Shown here: one piece after another, positions 8,163 through 15,348 of the stretch | Layout of the letters: every line of letters begins with the position of its first letter | Position numbering within the stretch: position 1 is the first letter of the stretch | Source: an uncultured Methylophilaceae bacterium | Lineage (GTDB): Bacteria > Pseudomonadota > Gammaproteobacteria > Burkholderiales > Methylophilaceae | Length of the DNA stretch: 35,007 nucleotides | Assembly: GCA_903909015.1 (NCBI GenBank) | Contig: CAIVUE010000090.1 | Coordinates: 1 to 35,007, forward strand | Reading direction: 5' to 3' | The notes under the pieces: model-generated | Seen by the model: the letters and a program-made list of their open reading frames with translations, nothing else | What the model was told of the DNA's origin: nothing | The model's database searches: none | Position numbers and translations under genes: made by a program

Positions 8163-8588
8163 TTAATCAGCCTCTATTTTGCCATAACCTTGCCTTGTAC
8201 GATTGGCTTTGATTTCACTGCGCTGGCTTTTACTCGCCAGCCGTCTTTTTTGCGAACCTAAAGTTGGTCTTGTTGGTCTTCTTGCTTCGTGCACTTTTGC
8301 CACGCTATTGACCAGCCTGTAAAGTCGCTCAATCGCGTCTTGCTTATTCATCTCTTGACTGCGATGTTTCTGAGCTTTAATGATGACAACGCCTTCTGAT
8401 GTGATCCGTGAATCGCGAAGCGCCATGAGCCTCATTTTGTGGGGCAATAATAGCGATGAAGTAAGGATATCAAAGCGTAAATGAATGGCGCTTGAAACCT
8501 TGTTTATATTTTGCCCACCCGCTCCCTGCGCACGCATTGCAGTGAGCACGTATTCACTTTCTGGAATAATAATTGGGCTAGGTTTCAT
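8163..8588 (-). CDS. arfB: Alternative ribosome-rescue factor ArfB (YaeJ), peptidyl-tRNA hydrolase
   Basis: ArfB frees ribosomes stalled on mRNA without a stop codon by hydrolysing the peptidyl-tRNA. The release-factor-like catalytic loop RAQGAGGQNINKVSSAIHLRFD includes GGQ at residues 24-26. The C-terminal part from about residue 103 is the basic tail rich in Arg and Lys (RRPTRPTLGSQKRRLASKSQRSE) that enters the empty mRNA channel. At 141 residues it has family length. It is the first gene of the arfB-tsaB-rimI-UDG-like run and is divergent from the DUF2389 gene across 77 bases. Confidence 0.94.
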   Translation of the reverse strand: MKPSPIIIPESEYVLTAMRAQGAGGQNINKVSSAIHLRFDILTSSLLLPHKMRLMALRDSRITSEGVVIIKAQKHRSQEMNKQDAIERLYRLVNSVAKVHEARRPTRPTLGSQKRRLASKSQRSEIKANRTRQGYGKIEAD

Positions 8589-8665
8589 AAAATTATTCTA
8601 ACAAGAAAACTGTTCAAACATCTTCTGACTGATAAACTAAACGCATCTCTAGTGAATGGCAAAAA

Positions 8666-8884
8666 ATGGTGCTAAGCCCGAAAAAATTAGTGCACTCAAA
8701 ATGGACAGCTATTAATCCGCAAAACCGTGAAAAGTATTTTATGGTGGTGCGCTTGGTGCAAGATGAAATTGATCCGAAAATCGTAACAGAAGTCACTCTA
8801 GAGGCTGTGTTCAGCAAACGGCATCTAACCTTGCATTGGCGTGATTTGTCTAACAAAACAATTTGGAAAACAGGCTGGCATTAA
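8666..8884 (+). CDS. Tryptophan-rich conserved hypothetical protein (TIGR02450/DUF2389)
   Basis: The 72-residue product matches the small Trp-rich family TIGR02450/DUF2389: LSPKKLVHSKWTAINPQNREKYFMV, then VTLEAVFSKRHLTLHWRDLSN and the ending IWKTGWH. Four tryptophans lie at conserved positions. Function is unknown. The start at 8666 has no strong ribosome-binding site, but no in-frame alternative fits. It is followed after one base by the DUF3820 gene, so the two are likely one transcript. Confidence 0.8.
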   Translation: MVLSPKKLVHSKWTAINPQNREKYFMVVRLVQDEIDPKIVTEVTLEAVFSKRHLTLHWRDLSNKTIWKTGWH

Positions 8885-8885
8885 G

Positions 8886-9098
8886 ATGCTCCCAGATGAC
8901 CTAAATAAACTTGTCCACATGAGAATGCCTTTCGGTAAACACAAAGACCTTATCATTGCGGACTTGCCGGGCAACTATCTGAATTGGTTTGCGCGCGAAG
9001 GCTTCCCGCCGGGAGAGATTGGTCGTTTATTGCAACTGATGCAGGAGATAGACCATAACGGCTTATCGGACTTACTTAAGCCTCTACGTCAGAAGTAA
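8886..9098 (+). CDS. DUF3820 / putative quorum-sensing-regulated virulence factor (QSregVF) family protein
   Basis: The 70-residue protein carries the family signature MPFGKHKDLIIADLPGNYLNWF, then GFPPGEIGRLLQLMQEI and NGLSDLLKPLR. The track starts at 8841 inside the preceding gene. The ATG at 8886, one base after the upstream stop codon, gives the expected N-terminus MLPDDLNKLVHMRMPFG. The family name derives from a Pseudomonas protein. A virulence role should not be assumed here and the molecular function is unknown. Its last 23 bases overlap the 3' end of the convergent helicase gene. Confidence 0.78.
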   Translation: MLPDDLNKLVHMRMPFGKHKDLIIADLPGNYLNWFAREGFPPGEIGRLLQLMQEIDHNGLSDLLKPLRQK

Positions 9099-11031
9099 TT
9101 CGTTCAAAAAAAGCCTGCACATCAGCCAAGAAACGTGTGCGCTTGAAAGGCGGTAAACTCTGCCAAATGCGGCGCCCATATGGCTTAGAAACCAAACGCG
9201 GGTCACAAATCATCAGCACTCCACTGTCTGCTTCATCTCTAATTAATCGCCCTGCACCCTGCTTAAGGGTAATCACAGCATACGGCAATTGATATTCCAT
9301 AAAAGCATTCTTACCGTCTTCATTCATTTTATCAATACGTGCTGCAAGCACGGGGTCGTCAGGCGGGGCAAAAGGTAATTTATCGATAATTACGCAAGAA
9401 AGCGCTTCCCCACGAACGTCAACGCCCTCCCAAAAACTTTGGCTTCCCACCAGTACAGCATTGCCACGTTTACGAAATCGCTCCAGCAGCTCGCTTCGAG
9501 AACTTTCACCCTGCATCATCAACGGATATTCGATACCATTTTGTTCAAACGCCTCTTTCAACAAAGCGTGGATTTCACGCATAGCTCTTAAAGAAGTACA
9601 CAGAACAAAAGCGCGACCCCCGCTGGCTTGAATCACTGGCATAGCCACTGCCGCCACTGCGGCAGAGTAACCTACGCTGTTTGGCTCAGGCATGTTTTCA
9701 GGCACATAAAACAAGGCTTGCTTGCCATAATCAAACGGGCTTTCCCAATAGCCTGTATTAGCATTACTTAAGCCCATTTGACTAATGTAATGACTGAAAT
9801 CACTCTTCACGGCGAGCGTCGCTGACGTAAAAATCCAAGCCCGCGGTGATGCATTCAAATGCTTACCAAAACCTTCAGCCACGGATAAAGGCGTCGCATG
9901 CAACTGAACACTTTGCGTAAAGACCTCAACCCAGCGGACTAAGTTAGCATTTTCAGCCGCAAGCCAGCGTTGTAATTGCACCATTAAAGCAGCGCCACGT
10001 TGCCAACAATTTTCGAGCGCAGGGTCACGTGCAGCCTGCGTCTCAAGTACATTCGTCAAGGCTTGAAGCTTGGCTTGCATCTCAGCATATGCAGAGTCAA
10101 AATTCTTCAAAGCTAATGCTTTTTGCACTGGCATGCGAGTACCTTCATAAGCAAATACCAACCTAAAATCACGCACAGATTTTTCTAAAGCGTTCGCCGC
10201 TTCTTGTAATGCCGGGCAATCTTTTGCAGTGGAAATATATTCAGCCTCGGCATCTCGTGCCAGCTCTAAAAGCTGACTAGTCGTAACATCTTCACCAAAG
10301 AATAGTCCTGCAATTTCAGGCAGTTGATGGGCTTCGTCAAAAATGACCGTATTAGCTGAAGGTAACAACTCAGATACTCCTTCATCACGCAACATAACAT
10401 CCGCGAAAAAGAGATGATGATTCACCACAACGACATCTGCGGCTAAAGCCCGCTTACGAGCATCCATTACAAAGCAATCTTTGTAGAAATTACATTCCTG
10501 CCCCATGCAATTATCACGCGTAGATGTCACACTAGGCCAAATGGTTGCATTTTCTGGCACCTCAATTAACTCCGCCTTATCTCCCGTTTTGCTATTTTCA
10601 ACAAAATTACGAATCACGTGGACATAAGTGGCATCCTCACGTGAAGCAAACCGCCCTTCGTTGGCAGATCGTTCTAAATGAAAGTGGCAAACATAATTAG
10701 CACGGCCTTTAAGCATTTCAACTGTAACAGGGACTTTTAGTGCATCCCGTACGGCCGGCAAATCACGGTGAAATAATTGATCTTGAAGGGTTTTTGTGCC
10801 GGTGGAAAGAATTACTTTTCCGCCAGAAAGTAGAGCGGGGACTAAATAGGCGAACGTTTTACCCGTGCCAGTACCAGCTTCAGCCACCAATTGTTTATTT
10901 TGCTTAATGGCGATTTCAATCTCCAAAGCCATTTCTAGCTGCTGTTGTCGCGTGCGATATCCTGGAATGCTCTCAGCAAGCGGTCCTTTTTCGGAGAAGA
11001 TAAAATTTAATTTTGAACCTGACGCGGGCAA
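9076..11031 (-). CDS. yoaA: ATP-dependent Fe-S DNA helicase, YoaA/DinG family
   Basis: This is an XPD-like superfamily 2 helicase of 651 residues. It shows a Q-type motif YRTRQQQLEMA, Walker A EAGTGTGKT (Lys58), four cysteines in an Fe-S arrangement (NYVC, then DNCMGQECNFYKDC), VVNHHLFFAD, Walker B VIFDEAHQLPE, and C-terminal motifs SQSFWEGVDVRGE and LKQGAGRLIRD. Length and proximity to tsaB favour YoaA over DinG. YoaA of E. coli unwinds DNA with the polymerase III chi subunit and helps tolerate replication blocks. An in-frame TGA lies three codons before 11031 and the first internal Met is residue 33, too close to the nucleotide site. The TTG at 11031 is therefore the only good start. The 3' end overlaps the DUF3820 gene by 23 bases. 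Confidence 0.9.
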   Translation of the reverse strand: MPASGSKLNFIFSEKGPLAESIPGYRTRQQQLEMALEIEIAIKQNKQLVAEAGTGTGKTFAYLVPALLSGGKVILSTGTKTLQDQLFHRDLPAVRDALKVPVTVEMLKGRANYVCHFHLERSANEGRFASREDATYVHVIRNFVENSKTGDKAELIEVPENATIWPSVTSTRDNCMGQECNFYKDCFVMDARKRALAADVVVVNHHLFFADVMLRDEGVSELLPSANTVIFDEAHQLPEIAGLFFGEDVTTSQLLELARDAEAEYISTAKDCPALQEAANALEKSVRDFRLVFAYEGTRMPVQKALALKNFDSAYAEMQAKLQALTNVLETQAARDPALENCWQRGAALMVQLQRWLAAENANLVRWVEVFTQSVQLHATPLSVAEGFGKHLNASPRAWIFTSATLAVKSDFSHYISQMGLSNANTGYWESPFDYGKQALFYVPENMPEPNSVGYSAAVAAVAMPVIQASGGRAFVLCTSLRAMREIHALLKEAFEQNGIEYPLMMQGESSRSELLERFRKRGNAVLVGSQSFWEGVDVRGEALSCVIIDKLPFAPPDDPVLAARIDKMNEDGKNAFMEYQLPYAVITLKQGAGRLIRDEADSGVLMICDPRLVSKPYGRRIWQSLPPFKRTRFLADVQAFFERITSDVEA

Positions 11032-11186
11032 AGCTAACTTTCAATAAAATATGCTTAAGAAGTCTCATCGCAAAAGCGAGTCGCAATTGTAATGCTTTTA
11101 TATTCTCATCTGCGTTGGTCGCGACTTATTTTTCATTTTTTAAAGCGTACAATTCAAATTATCCTGAAACCAACAATAGGAATCAC

Positions 11187-12257
11187 ATGCAATACCGCAA
11201 TATCCTAAATACCGACTTAAAAGTTTCGTCCATCTGCTTAGGCACCATGACTTATGGAGATCAAAACTCCCAAGCAGATGCTTTTGATCAACTTGATTAT
11301 GCAACATCACAGGGCATTAATTTTATCGACACTGCTGAAATGTACCCAGTCCCCCCGAAGGCAGACACGTACACAAAGACTGAAACTATTATTGGCAATT
11401 GGCTCAAAAAACAGTCCCGGGATAAGATTATTTTAGGTGGCAAAGTCGCTGGCCCAAGACGAGGAATGGATTGGATACGTGGCGGACCTCCGTGCCTGGA
11501 TACCCCAAACATCCGCGAGGCAATTGAGGGTTCGCTAAAGCGCATGCAAACTGATTACATCGATATTTACCAATTGCATTGGCCTGAACGCAACGTGCCA
11601 ATGTTTGGGCAATATCAATTCGACCCTGCAAATGAATATGTGTCTGGGAAATTGGGTGAAGGAGATCGCAAGGAATGGGTTTCGATTAGAAATCAATTAG
11701 AAACCTTAGCTGAATTAGTGAAAGAAGGAAAAGTTCGATACATCGGATTATCTAATGAACAGCCATGGGGTTTGATGGAGTTCTTACGTATCGCCAAAGA
11801 ATATGATTTGCCAAGGGTAGCAACGGTACAAAACTGCTACAACTTAATTAATCGTGGCATGGAATTCGGCATGTCAGAAGTATTATTCCGTGAGAATGTT
11901 GGCTTACTAGCCTACTCTCCCTTGGCATTTGGGCATTTAACTGGCAAATATATTGACGACCCTGAAGCTAAAGGTCGCGTCACGATGTTCTTAGGCTATG
12001 CGCAACGTTACAAAAAACCGAATGTGGCTCCAGCAAGCAAAGCCTATGCTGAATTAGCGCGTTCGCATGGTTTAACGCCTACGCAACTGGCTTTATCTTT
12101 TGTTTATCACCGCTGGTTTGTAACCAGTACAATTATTGGTGCAACAAACATGAACCAACTTAAAGAAAACATAGCAGCTTGGCATACGAAATTATCACCT
12201 GATGTGATGTTAGAAATCGAAGATCTGCATTTAAGGATGATGAATCCAGCACCTTAA
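11187..12257 (+). CDS. tas: NADP(H)-dependent aldo/keto reductase, Tas family
   Basis: The product is a TIM-barrel aldo/keto reductase of 356 residues, close in length and motifs to E. coli Tas. The catalytic tetrad is recognisable: Asp and Tyr in NFIDTAEMYP, Lys in ILGGKVAG, and His in IYQLHWPER. The cofactor-binding end contains STIIGATNMNQLKENI. The track start at 11013 adds 58 residues with no family match. The ATG at 11187 gives the expected MQYRNILNTDLKVSSICLGTMTYG and is preceded by AGGAA. The substrate in vivo is unknown; E. coli Tas was found through tyrosine-auxotroph suppression. It is convergent with rlhA, with six bases between stop codons. Confidence 0.9.
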   Translation: MQYRNILNTDLKVSSICLGTMTYGDQNSQADAFDQLDYATSQGINFIDTAEMYPVPPKADTYTKTETIIGNWLKKQSRDKIILGGKVAGPRRGMDWIRGGPPCLDTPNIREAIEGSLKRMQTDYIDIYQLHWPERNVPMFGQYQFDPANEYVSGKLGEGDRKEWVSIRNQLETLAELVKEGKVRYIGLSNEQPWGLMEFLRIAKEYDLPRVATVQNCYNLINRGMEFGMSEVLFRENVGLLAYSPLAFGHLTGKYIDDPEAKGRVTMFLGYAQRYKKPNVAPASKAYAELARSHGLTPTQLALSFVYHRWFVTSTIIGATNMNQLKENIAAWHTKLSPDVMLEIEDLHLRMMNPAP

Positions 12258-12263
12258 TTTAGT

Positions 12264-14189
12264 CTACTTGCTGCGCGGAAAAAATTGTAAGGGCTGCGGC
12301 GGAGGCATTTGTAGAACAGGCTTACGAATCTTACCCATCACATGCATTTCACAAGGCTTGCAATCAAACTTCAATGTAAATCGGTCGCTGCCATTAATTA
12401 AGGTCATCGGTTCAGCGGTCACAGTTCCTTGCACACCAATTACGCCTTTCGCTTCTTTAGGGCACATGCCATGACTAAAGCGCAAACAGTGCTTAGTAAT
12501 CATGAGCGGAACTTCATCTAACTCTTGATTAGCTTCATACGCAGCGGCAATCATCTTAACGCCATGCTTCTCATAAAAAGCATGCGCTTTTTTGTTGTAC
12601 ACATTGGCGAGATAGCTCAAAGTATCTTCAAAATAAACTGCAGGCGGATTGACTGGCTGACGTTTCTCAGGTCGTTGATAACTAGCAATACGAACTTGCA
12701 CTAACTGTTCAACTGCGTCCCGTCTTAATCCATTAATGGTTGACGCTGGCACAAACCAAGCTTCCGATAAATCTAATGAAATCGCATTTACCAAGAAATA
12801 TGTGCTGCCTAATTTAGCCAAATTTTCACGTAAGCTAGCTTCCGCTTTTTCTGCTTGTTGTGCAGGCTGCTTTTCTAATTTACAAAACGCTGTTGCGCTC
12901 CTTCCCTCACTGTCCGTCACGGTTAAGGCAAAGCCATCAAGCGTTTCATGCAAATGCATATCTACAGGAATTTTTCGAATTGCTGAATCTTTCTCTAGTA
13001 ATCGCATAAATGCGTGGTCACGATTGCGATACACCGTCATGCCGCGGCGCATATCTTCAGGCATTTCATTGGGGGTCAAACGCCGACCCTCCACAGTGTT
13101 AATCCGCATGCCGACGAGCTCTTTATGAACATCAAAGAAGCACAAGCCATCCCCATTATGAAGTTCAATTTGGCTATCTATTTCGAATGAATCTTTAGCC
13201 ACTTTAGTGACTTTGCCAACTTCTTCACCAGAAAATTTAGGGGTGTCAAAAGCGCCAATGTCAGCTTGGCGACCATTCACAAAGTAATCTGTCGCGCTAC
13301 GGTTAAATGTTTTTTCAGGCTGTGGAGTGAAGCTAAAAGTGGTAATGCCTGAGGATGTTTTTGCATATTCTGGCATATCGAGCAAAATATCATCCAAAAG
13401 CTGACGATAATGCGCAGTAGCATTCTTAACATAAGGTAAATCTTTATAGCGCCCTTCAATTTTGAAAGAACTAATCCCTGCACTAATCAATGCCCTCAAA
13501 TTAGCACTTTGGTCATTATCTTTCATCGACAAATAATGCTTGTCGTTTCCTATCACACGGCCCTGGGCATCCTCTAAGCGATATGGCAAACGACACTCTT
13601 GAGAGCATTCACCCCGATTGGCACTCCGACCTGTGTGAGCGTGACTAATAAAACATTGACCACTAAATGCGACGCATAAGGCACCGTGTACAAAAAATTC
13701 TAAATTGCAGGTAGTTGCATCAGCGATTTCCTGGATGGTTTTTAAATCCAATTCCCGCGCCAAGACGATTTGTGAAAAGCCCACTTGATCTAAAAACCTG
13801 GCTTTTTCAACAGTACGAATATCAGTTTGCGTGCTAGCGTGCAATTGAATAGGGGGTAAATCCATTTCCATCAACCCCATATCTTGAACAATCAGCGCAT
13901 CCACCCCTGAATCGTATAGTTGATAGACAATTTCTCTGGCGCCTTCTAATTCATTGTCATGAAAAATAGTGTTAAGGGTAACAAAGACCTCCGCATTAAA
14001 TCGATGCGCATATCTAACAAGTCTTGCAATATCTTCAATCGAATTGGGAGCCTTAGCTCTAGCACCATAGGCTGGGCCACCAATATAAACTGCATCTGCG
14101 CCATGATTAACAGCTTCAATACCAAAGTCTGCATTTTTAGCTGGGGAAAGCAGCTCAAGGTGACGGCGTGAAATTTTCATGGAATACAT
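12264..14189 (-). CDS. rlhA: 23S rRNA 5-hydroxycytidine synthesis protein RlhA (peptidase U32 family)
   Basis: RlhA is needed for 5-hydroxycytidine at C2501 of 23S rRNA. The 641 residues follow E. coli RlhA (YdcP) closely: LELLSPAKNADFGIEAVNHGADAVYIGGP, VFVTLNTIFHDNEL, GVDALIVQDMG, QLHASTQTDIRTVEKA, and the cysteine signature FVHGALCVAFSGQC with SANRGECSQECRLPYRL. A C-terminal part has LANVYNKKAHAFYEKHG, ITKHCLRFSHGMCP and KFDCKPCEMHVMGKI. The longer length with the C-terminal DUF3656 region distinguishes it from TrhP (about 450 residues). The start is at 14189, or three codons later (MKISRRHLELL); neither has a clear ribosome-binding site. It is divergent from the NlpC/P60 gene. Confidence 0.93.
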   Translation of the reverse strand: MYSMKISRRHLELLSPAKNADFGIEAVNHGADAVYIGGPAYGARAKAPNSIEDIARLVRYAHRFNAEVFVTLNTIFHDNELEGAREIVYQLYDSGVDALIVQDMGLMEMDLPPIQLHASTQTDIRTVEKARFLDQVGFSQIVLARELDLKTIQEIADATTCNLEFFVHGALCVAFSGQCFISHAHTGRSANRGECSQECRLPYRLEDAQGRVIGNDKHYLSMKDNDQSANLRALISAGISSFKIEGRYKDLPYVKNATAHYRQLLDDILLDMPEYAKTSSGITTFSFTPQPEKTFNRSATDYFVNGRQADIGAFDTPKFSGEEVGKVTKVAKDSFEIDSQIELHNGDGLCFFDVHKELVGMRINTVEGRRLTPNEMPEDMRRGMTVYRNRDHAFMRLLEKDSAIRKIPVDMHLHETLDGFALTVTDSEGRSATAFCKLEKQPAQQAEKAEASLRENLAKLGSTYFLVNAISLDLSEAWFVPASTINGLRRDAVEQLVQVRIASYQRPEKRQPVNPPAVYFEDTLSYLANVYNKKAHAFYEKHGVKMIAAAYEANQELDEVPLMITKHCLRFSHGMCPKEAKGVIGVQGTVTAEPMTLINGSDRFTLKFDCKPCEMHVMGKIRKPVLQMPPPQPLQFFPRSK

Positions 14190-14312
14190 ACAAAAAATAA
14201 TGCATGAACTATAGCATTTATCGACAATTGCTTCACCCTTGCCAGGGGCTAATTACGCCAAAAGGCAGCATCGATAGCGATAGTTTTTATAGGAAAAACC
14301 CACACTTCACCA

Positions 14313-14318
14313 TATAAT
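14313..14318 (+). promoter_or_regulatory. Perfect -10 box just before the NlpC/P60 start codon
   Basis: TATAAT ends six bases before the ATG at 14325, so transcription would start at or within the start codon. No good -35 hexamer lies 16-18 bases upstream, and no Shine-Dalgarno precedes the ATG. It is either a leaderless promoter or a chance AT-rich match. Confidence 0.3.
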
Positions 14319-14324
14319 ATCCTG

Positions 14325-14915
14325 ATGATAAATTTGAGAAAAATTTTATTAGCGGCCATATTTGGCCTAATGCTAAGCATGACGAATATCGTGTTGGCGT
14401 TTGATTTTCCTTTCTTGTCGCAAAGCAGCGATGACTCTTCAGTCTCTTCAGTCTCTTCAAAGACAGCATCAGATAGTGACTCCAATAGTTCGTGGACAAG
14501 TACAGCTCAAGAAATTATTCTGCATGCGCTAAGCCAGACTGGGGTGAAATATAAATATGGCGGCATCAATCCTGACTCAGGTTTCGATTGCAGTGGATTT
14601 GTTCGTTATGTTTTCCAGGAAGCAGCAAATTTAACCTTGCCGCACGGAGCTAGTGCAATGAGTCAAGTTGGAAAAAAGGTCAATGAAAAAGAATTGCAAC
14701 CTGGTGATTTAGTATTTTTTAACACAATGAAATCAGTATATTCCCACGTTGGGATTTATGTAGGTAATAATCGCTTCATACATGCCCCGAGCGCTGGGAG
14801 CAGTATTAGCGTATCAGATATGAACGACAGTTATTGGTCAAAACGGTTTACTGGTGCACGGCGTGTTGATGAAAAAGAGCTTGCAATTACAGACCTCAGT
14901 CAACCAGCAAAATAG
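14325..14915 (+). CDS. Exported NlpC/P60-family peptidoglycan endopeptidase
   Basis: NlpC/P60 enzymes cut peptide bonds in the peptidoglycan stem peptide, typically after D-glutamate. The 196-residue product has a signal peptide (MINLRKILLAAIFGLMLS, cleavage likely after IVLA), a Ser/Asp-rich linker at residues 32-60 and the catalytic domain from about 62. The triad is visible: Cys89 in GFDCSGFVRYVF, His141 in YSHVGIYVGNN and His153 in FIHAPS, with PGDLVFFNT between. The linker is encoded partly by a 9-base tandem repeat. The start has no Shine-Dalgarno sequence. It is convergent with the SelW-like gene, with five bases between them. The overall domain plan resembles Spr/MepS-like hydrolases, but there is no lipobox. 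Confidence 0.9.
   Translation: MINLRKILLAAIFGLMLSMTNIVLAFDFPFLSQSSDDSSVSSVSSKTASDSDSNSSWTSTAQEIILHALSQTGVKYKYGGINPDSGFDCSGFVRYVFQEAANLTLPHGASAMSQVGKKVNEKELQPGDLVFFNTMKSVYSHVGIYVGNNRFIHAPSAGSSISVSDMNDSYWSKRFTGARRVDEKELAITDLSQPAK
14435..14461 (+). repeat. 9-bp tandem repeat in the NlpC/P60 linker
   Basis: Three consecutive units of CTCTTCAGT (the last ends CTCTTCAAA) encode SSV-SSV-SSK in the serine-rich linker. The unit is a multiple of three, so gain or loss of copies would change linker length without a frameshift. Confidence 0.75.
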
Positions 14916-14920
14916 TAATA

Positions 14921-15202
14921 TTATTTATCGCTATGACCGAGCGCTCTCTCAGGATCTATGAGGTCACGTAATAATTGTTTTAACTCTTTAGATTCCGGAA
15001 AGCGTCCTGCTTCTTTACGAGAAAAAATGATTGCGCCATTCAATCGAACTTCAAAAATACCTCCACTACCAGGAACTAGGGCAAGACTTGTGATGTCTGT
15101 GTTAAAGGTGGTTAAAAGTTCTTGTGCCATCCAAGAAGCGCGAAGCAACCAATTACATTGCACACAGTATTCGATTTCAAGCTTGTTAACTTTAGATATC
15201 AT
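14921..15202 (-). CDS. SelT/SelW/SelH (Rdx) family thioredoxin-like protein
   Basis: The 93-residue protein has the Rdx-family start: a beta strand LEIEYC, then the redox motif CVQC (Cys13 and Cys16) and NWLLRASWMAQELL. It continues with the second half GGIFEVRLNGAIIFSRKEAGRFPESKELKQLLRDLI. In animal SelW the second position of CxxU is selenocysteine; here both are cysteines, as is usual in bacteria. A redox role is inferred from the fold; partners are unknown. Five bases separate its stop from that of the convergent NlpC/P60 gene. There is no strong ribosome-binding site. Confidence 0.85.
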   Translation of the reverse strand: MISKVNKLEIEYCVQCNWLLRASWMAQELLTTFNTDITSLALVPGSGGIFEVRLNGAIIFSRKEAGRFPESKELKQLLRDLIDPERALGHSDK

Positions 15203-15247
15203 GAGGCCTTTATTTGCGCAAAAATGCTTGATGTCATGTTATTTCAA

Positions 15248-15276
15248 TTGGTTTAAGTAACGCAACACGATATTAT
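15248..15276 (+). promoter_or_regulatory. Possible promoter of ctpA
   Basis: TTGGTT (15248-15253), a 17-base spacer and TATTAT (15271-15276) lie about 75 bases before the ctpA start. The -10 is good (five of six) and the -35 poor (three of six), so this is tentative. Confidence 0.3.
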
Positions 15277-15348
15277 CTCAACCATCATTTTTAATTCCAG
15301 ATTAAGGGAATTAGCAATTTAAAAAGTCAATGAAGGAATTCTTATTTC

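Noticed and set aside
8886-9098. Virulence or quorum-sensing role for the DUF3820 protein
   Set aside because: The name comes from one Pseudomonas protein; nothing here supports quorum sensing or virulence.
11013-11186. N-terminal extension of the aldo/keto reductase in the ORF track
   Set aside because: The 58 extra residues do not fit the family; the ATG at 11187 has a ribosome-binding site and the expected N-terminus.
12736-13128. Plus-strand ORF of 130 codons
   Set aside because: It is antisense within rlhA, which is well supported throughout; the translated sequence resembles no family I know.
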